NCBI GenBank assembly: GCA_959604475.1
Contig: CAUHBX010000017.1
Span: forward strand, 1-10,197
DNA: 10,197 bases
Reading direction: 5' to 3'
Source of the DNA: an uncultured Eubacteriales bacterium
GTDB taxonomy: Bacteria > Bacillota > Clostridia > Lachnospirales > Anaerotignaceae
Part shown: piece by piece, positions 8,601-10,197 of the stretch
Layout: each line of letters begins with the position of its first letter
How positions within the stretch are numbered: position 1 is the stretch's first letter
Position numbers and translations under genes: made by a program
The notes under the pieces: model-generated
What the model saw: the letters and a program-made list of their open reading frames with translations, nothing else
Database searches by the model: none
What the model was told of the DNA's origin: nothing

Positions 8601-10197
8601 TCTGATACGGTCCATCTGTCTGGCCTTAATCCCTCTGAAATCTATGTTGCTCTCATCAGACAGCAACGGCTCAAACACTTCAATGGGCATCGGCCTGTAA
8701 AAGTAATAGCCCTGCGCATATATACAGCCCATATCAATTAAGAGCTCCATCTGTTCTTTTGTCTCAACGCCCTCGGCTATTATTCCAAGTCCAATAAGCC
8801 TTGCCATGCTGGATATAGCCTCTAGTATTCCAATACCCTTGCCTGAGCTCTGCTCGTTCATGTCAAGGAATTTCATATCAATCTTTATGACGTCTACATT
8901 TACCTCTTTAAGCATGTTCAAAGATGAATAACCGCTTCCAAAGTCGTCCATCAGAACTGTAAAGCCGGCGTTTCGAAGCTCCTGCACAACCTTTGTTATG
9001 TAGTCATACTGTTCAGCATAAATACTCTCTGTAATTTCTATTTCCAAGAGCCTTGGCTCAAGCTCATACTTCTGGACAAGCTCTTTAAAATTCTGGACAA
9101 TATCCATTGCATAAATGTCAACCCTTGATACATTTACCGAAATAGGAACAGCCCTGTGCCCACTGTCTATCCAACGCCTCAGGCTTCTGCACACCTTATC
9201 CCAAATATACATGTCCAGCTCTGTAATCAGCCCGTTATTTTCAAGTACCGGTATAAATTTGGCAGGAGGAATAACTCCTTTTTCAGGGTGTATCCATCTT
9301 ACAAGTGATTCCAGACTGACTATTTTTTTCGTGGCCATATTGCATTTGGGCTGCGCGTAGAAGGTAAACTCTCCGTTTTTAAGCGCCCTCTGCACCGCTG
9401 AAAGAAGCATTTGCTCATCTTCAATTTTTCTGGTCATGTTTTTATCATAACGTATTGTCCGCTGGGCATAATTGCCTTTTATAGAGGACAGAGCCAAAAC
9501 CGCCTTATCATACATTGTGCTGACAGATATTATTTTATCGTCAATTTCATAAATTCCAAACACCGGCAGAAATCCTGCATTATTTCCATACTGCTTTACG
9601 ACCTCAATTATTTGGGCCTGAAGCCTTTTAATTATCAAGTCATCATTTGGAAGAATAATACAGAAATCGTCCTCCCCAATGTATCCTGCAATTCCCATTT
9701 CCGCATCCTGTACAGCCTTAAGATTGGAGCCTATTTCCATCAAAAGTTTGTCTCCCGCCCTTTGTCCGTACCATTCGTTAAAGAGCTTAAAATGCTCAAT
9801 ATCAATTGCCATAAGGCAGTATTCGCGCTCCCCGGTATTCAGTATAAATTCCTCGGCACCATTAAAAAACGGTGCCTTTTTATATATTCCGGTAAGCCTG
9901 TCTATTGGCGACACCGCGGCAGCAATTGCATTCTGCTGACGCAGTTCTTCCAGCTTCTGTTCATTTATATCCTGTATAAAGCACATTATTACGTCGTCAT
10001 CGTTTTCGCTGTGGTTTAACCTTACTACAGTTTGCAAAACCCAGCAGTAGCTTCCGTCAATCCTTTTTTTGCGAAACTGCCCCTTCAGCGAGTTGTCCGG
10101 AGAGGGACCAGTAACCCTGGAAAAAATATTGTTTAAATTCCAAAACTCCAGAAATCTCTCCCTATCATCCGGATGATAGGGAGAGATTTCTGGAGTT
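5601..10197 (-). CDS. Giant multi-PAS protein with degenerate GGDEF, EAL and C-terminal GGDEF, N-terminus missing
   Basis: At least 1531 codons, open to the window edge; no true start is visible. A TTG at 10035-10037 lies inside a PAS domain and is not the start. Counting that TTG as 1: a PAS ends at about 28; GGDEF-like 45-200; EAL 205-455; six PAS domains at about 485-612, 655-765, 788-900, 905-1022, 1040-1162 and 1180-1297; GGDEF 1303-1470. The first GGDEF carries GEDDF (121-125) and an altered DIE, so it is probably inactive, perhaps GTP-sensing. The EAL residues look complete: E243/R247, N302, E334/E337, D364-D365, K385, E422/E425, Q442. The last GGDEF is canonical (1385-1389) with an RxxD inhibitory site (R1376, D1379). 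No membrane helix is seen, so it is probably cytosolic. Both GGDEF domains follow a PAS ending in QDINEQK or MDIDEQK, suggesting fusion of two PAS-GGDEF modules. Ligands are unknown. Confidence 0.93.
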   Translation of the reverse strand, partial: TPEISPYHPDDRERFLEFWNLNNIFSRVTGPSPDNSLKGQFRKKRIDGSYCWVLQTVVRLNHSENDDDVIMCFIQDINEQKLEELRQQNAIAAAVSPIDRLTGIYKKAPFFNGAEEFILNTGEREYCLMAIDIEHFKLFNEWYGQRAGDKLLMEIGSNLKAVQDAEMGIAGYIGEDDFCIILPNDDLIIKRLQAQIIEVVKQYGNNAGFLPVFGIYEIDDKIISVSTMYDKAVLALSSIKGNYAQRTIRYDKNMTRKIEDEQMLLSAVQRALKNGEFTFYAQPKCNMATKKIVSLESLVRWIHPEKGVIPPAKFIPVLENNGLITELDMYIWDKVCRSLRRWIDSGHRAVPISVNVSRVDIYAMDIVQNFKELVQKYELEPRLLEIEITESIYAEQYDYITKVVQELRNAGFTVLMDDFGSGYSSLNMLKEVNVDVIKIDMKFLDMNEQSSGKGIGILEAISSMARLIGLGIIAEGVETKEQMELLIDMGCIYAQGYYFYRPMPIEVFEPLLSDESNIDFRGIKARQMDRIRIKEILNDELFSDAMMNNILGGIAFYSVSEDRVELVRVNEQYYRITGTNPIDLEERRQEIMRDIYDEDHGIVMDIFDRAYVNRLNGAEGDVRRIRGDGSVIWMNLKAFFLREQNGNKLYYGSVRDVTAQKVREISLESSQKELTAVLGIAENDESFMNLTEDNRRIAATIFAQMAPGGMIGGYCEPDFPLYFANNEMIKFLGYGSYEEFAQAIDYKVINTIHPDDRHNVSEALGDNYYPGMEYTVTYRMPKKDGTWFWTLDKGKVILAENGRMAIVSACMDISDTMEIQKRLSESNKILLKQNHELNFLYNDTAGGYHHCADTPDWDLLYISSRFLEIFKYTKEEIQALFDNKYLNMIHPDDRAAVRDCVSNMRLSGKPYSIEYRMKSRDGYIWVIDQSKFIELDGQRMIQGIVLNISETVKLRDRMRMFVDNTTENIILMDFRNGEVAYNVIAKGISRDLGFSDEEYERALNTKSYTSFINKDKLDVIEKEFHQAMENCADYTNILWLNSKGGGRWLKCSLRFVKKDSDCITYMAIISDITEEKKKENELWLAGKRLESILRQAKIKGWDWDIKNRLLTFPEESALGELKGSPSGDKNGMRVVDGFPDVSYKYIPEKDHKEFKTYVYNVINGRNQNEYSIEIPIEKSRDDIVWLKIVCETIKNEAGEAVRAFGYYTDITEEKERYFREREDMKTLEILRSQAIYDFKVNLNNDSFSDENNGVWFGETGCRMDCGYTEMLGYVCGDLVSEEFRNELKAFTRRERLLKLYNDGILTDTIEYRRKYMGHVKWFRMIVYLVKFEYSPDIFAYVFIMDIDEQKKREIKLTQLAHTDALTGLLNRQAAIPIIGEYIEGMKSDETAAIIMFDMDNFKAANDVFGHSYGDKVIKQTAARLKMLFREDDIVCRIGGDEFLVLCKNIDENAVSSKMKKVVEQVTVCASERKTKFTLSAGYCMVPADGTEFKELYQKSDIALFAAKMDGKCSFKKYEPSMKEVRYELLDK
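10144..10197. repeat. Perfect 54-bp zero-loop palindrome at the window end
   Basis: Bases 10144-10170 are the exact reverse complement of 10171-10197, centred on TCC|GGA with no spacer. The left half codes DDRERFLEF of a PAS domain on the minus strand. The right half keeps the frame open, reading TPEISPYHP in front of it. The palindrome stops exactly at the last base given, which points to a fold-back read or assembly end rather than a genomic element. If so, bases 10171-10197 are copied sequence and not the real upstream coding region. Confidence 0.9.

Noticed and set aside
9411..10019. A 202-codon open frame on the + strand opposite the large gene.
   Set aside because: It is antisense to clear GGDEF-like coding sequence, has no recognisable domain and no good ribosome-binding site; it is a shadow of codon bias.
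10035..10037. TTG as the start of the large c-di-GMP gene.
   Set aside because: The frame stays open to the edge and the upstream codons (HPDDR, DG-x-x-W) belong to the same PAS domain, so the start is further upstream.

Overview
The window reads as chromosomal DNA from a low-to-moderate GC Firmicute, most likely a clostridial or Lachnospiraceae-type gut or rumen anaerobe. This rests on strong AAAGGAGG-type Shine-Dalgarno sites, an AT-rich TATAAT promoter, a YtiB-like beta-carbonic anhydrase, a Gram-positive-style lipoprotein signal on a sugar-type binding protein, and a high density of large PAS/GGDEF/EAL proteins. The taxonomic call is inference from style, not from a marker gene. No RNA gene, transposase, CRISPR array or riboswitch was recognised.

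Layout. On the + strand, bases 1-996 hold a beta-carbonic anhydrase cut by the left edge and a GNAT N-acetyltransferase, 37 bp apart and probably cotranscribed. They meet the minus-strand genes head-on at a perfect 18-bp hairpin (994-1034) that works as a terminator in both directions and contains both stop codons. On the minus strand, read right to left, there is a very large cytoplasmic c-di-GMP protein cut by the right edge (10197 to 5601). Next comes a 163-bp intergenic stretch with a hairpin and a promoter. Last is a two-gene unit: a lipoprotein solute-binding protein (5437-4040), then, 26 bp downstream, a membrane-bound Cache-PAS-GGDEF-EAL enzyme (4013-1032).

How the parts fit together. 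About 9 kb carries three GGDEF-type domains and two EAL domains in two proteins, so this is a locus for making and breaking cyclic di-GMP. The membrane enzyme should sense an extracellular signal through its Cache domain. The adjacent solute-binding lipoprotein has no permease or ATPase gene beside it in this window, so a plausible reading is that it delivers a bound ligand to the sensor rather than to a transporter; this is inference. The large protein has at least seven PAS domains around a degenerate GGDEF, a complete EAL and a complete C-terminal GGDEF with an inhibitory site, which suggests intracellular integration of several cues.

Caution. The final 54 bases (10144-10197) form a perfect zero-loop palindrome exactly at the window end. 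This looks like a fold-back or assembly-end artefact, so the outermost 27 bases, including the first codons visible of the large gene, should not be trusted.
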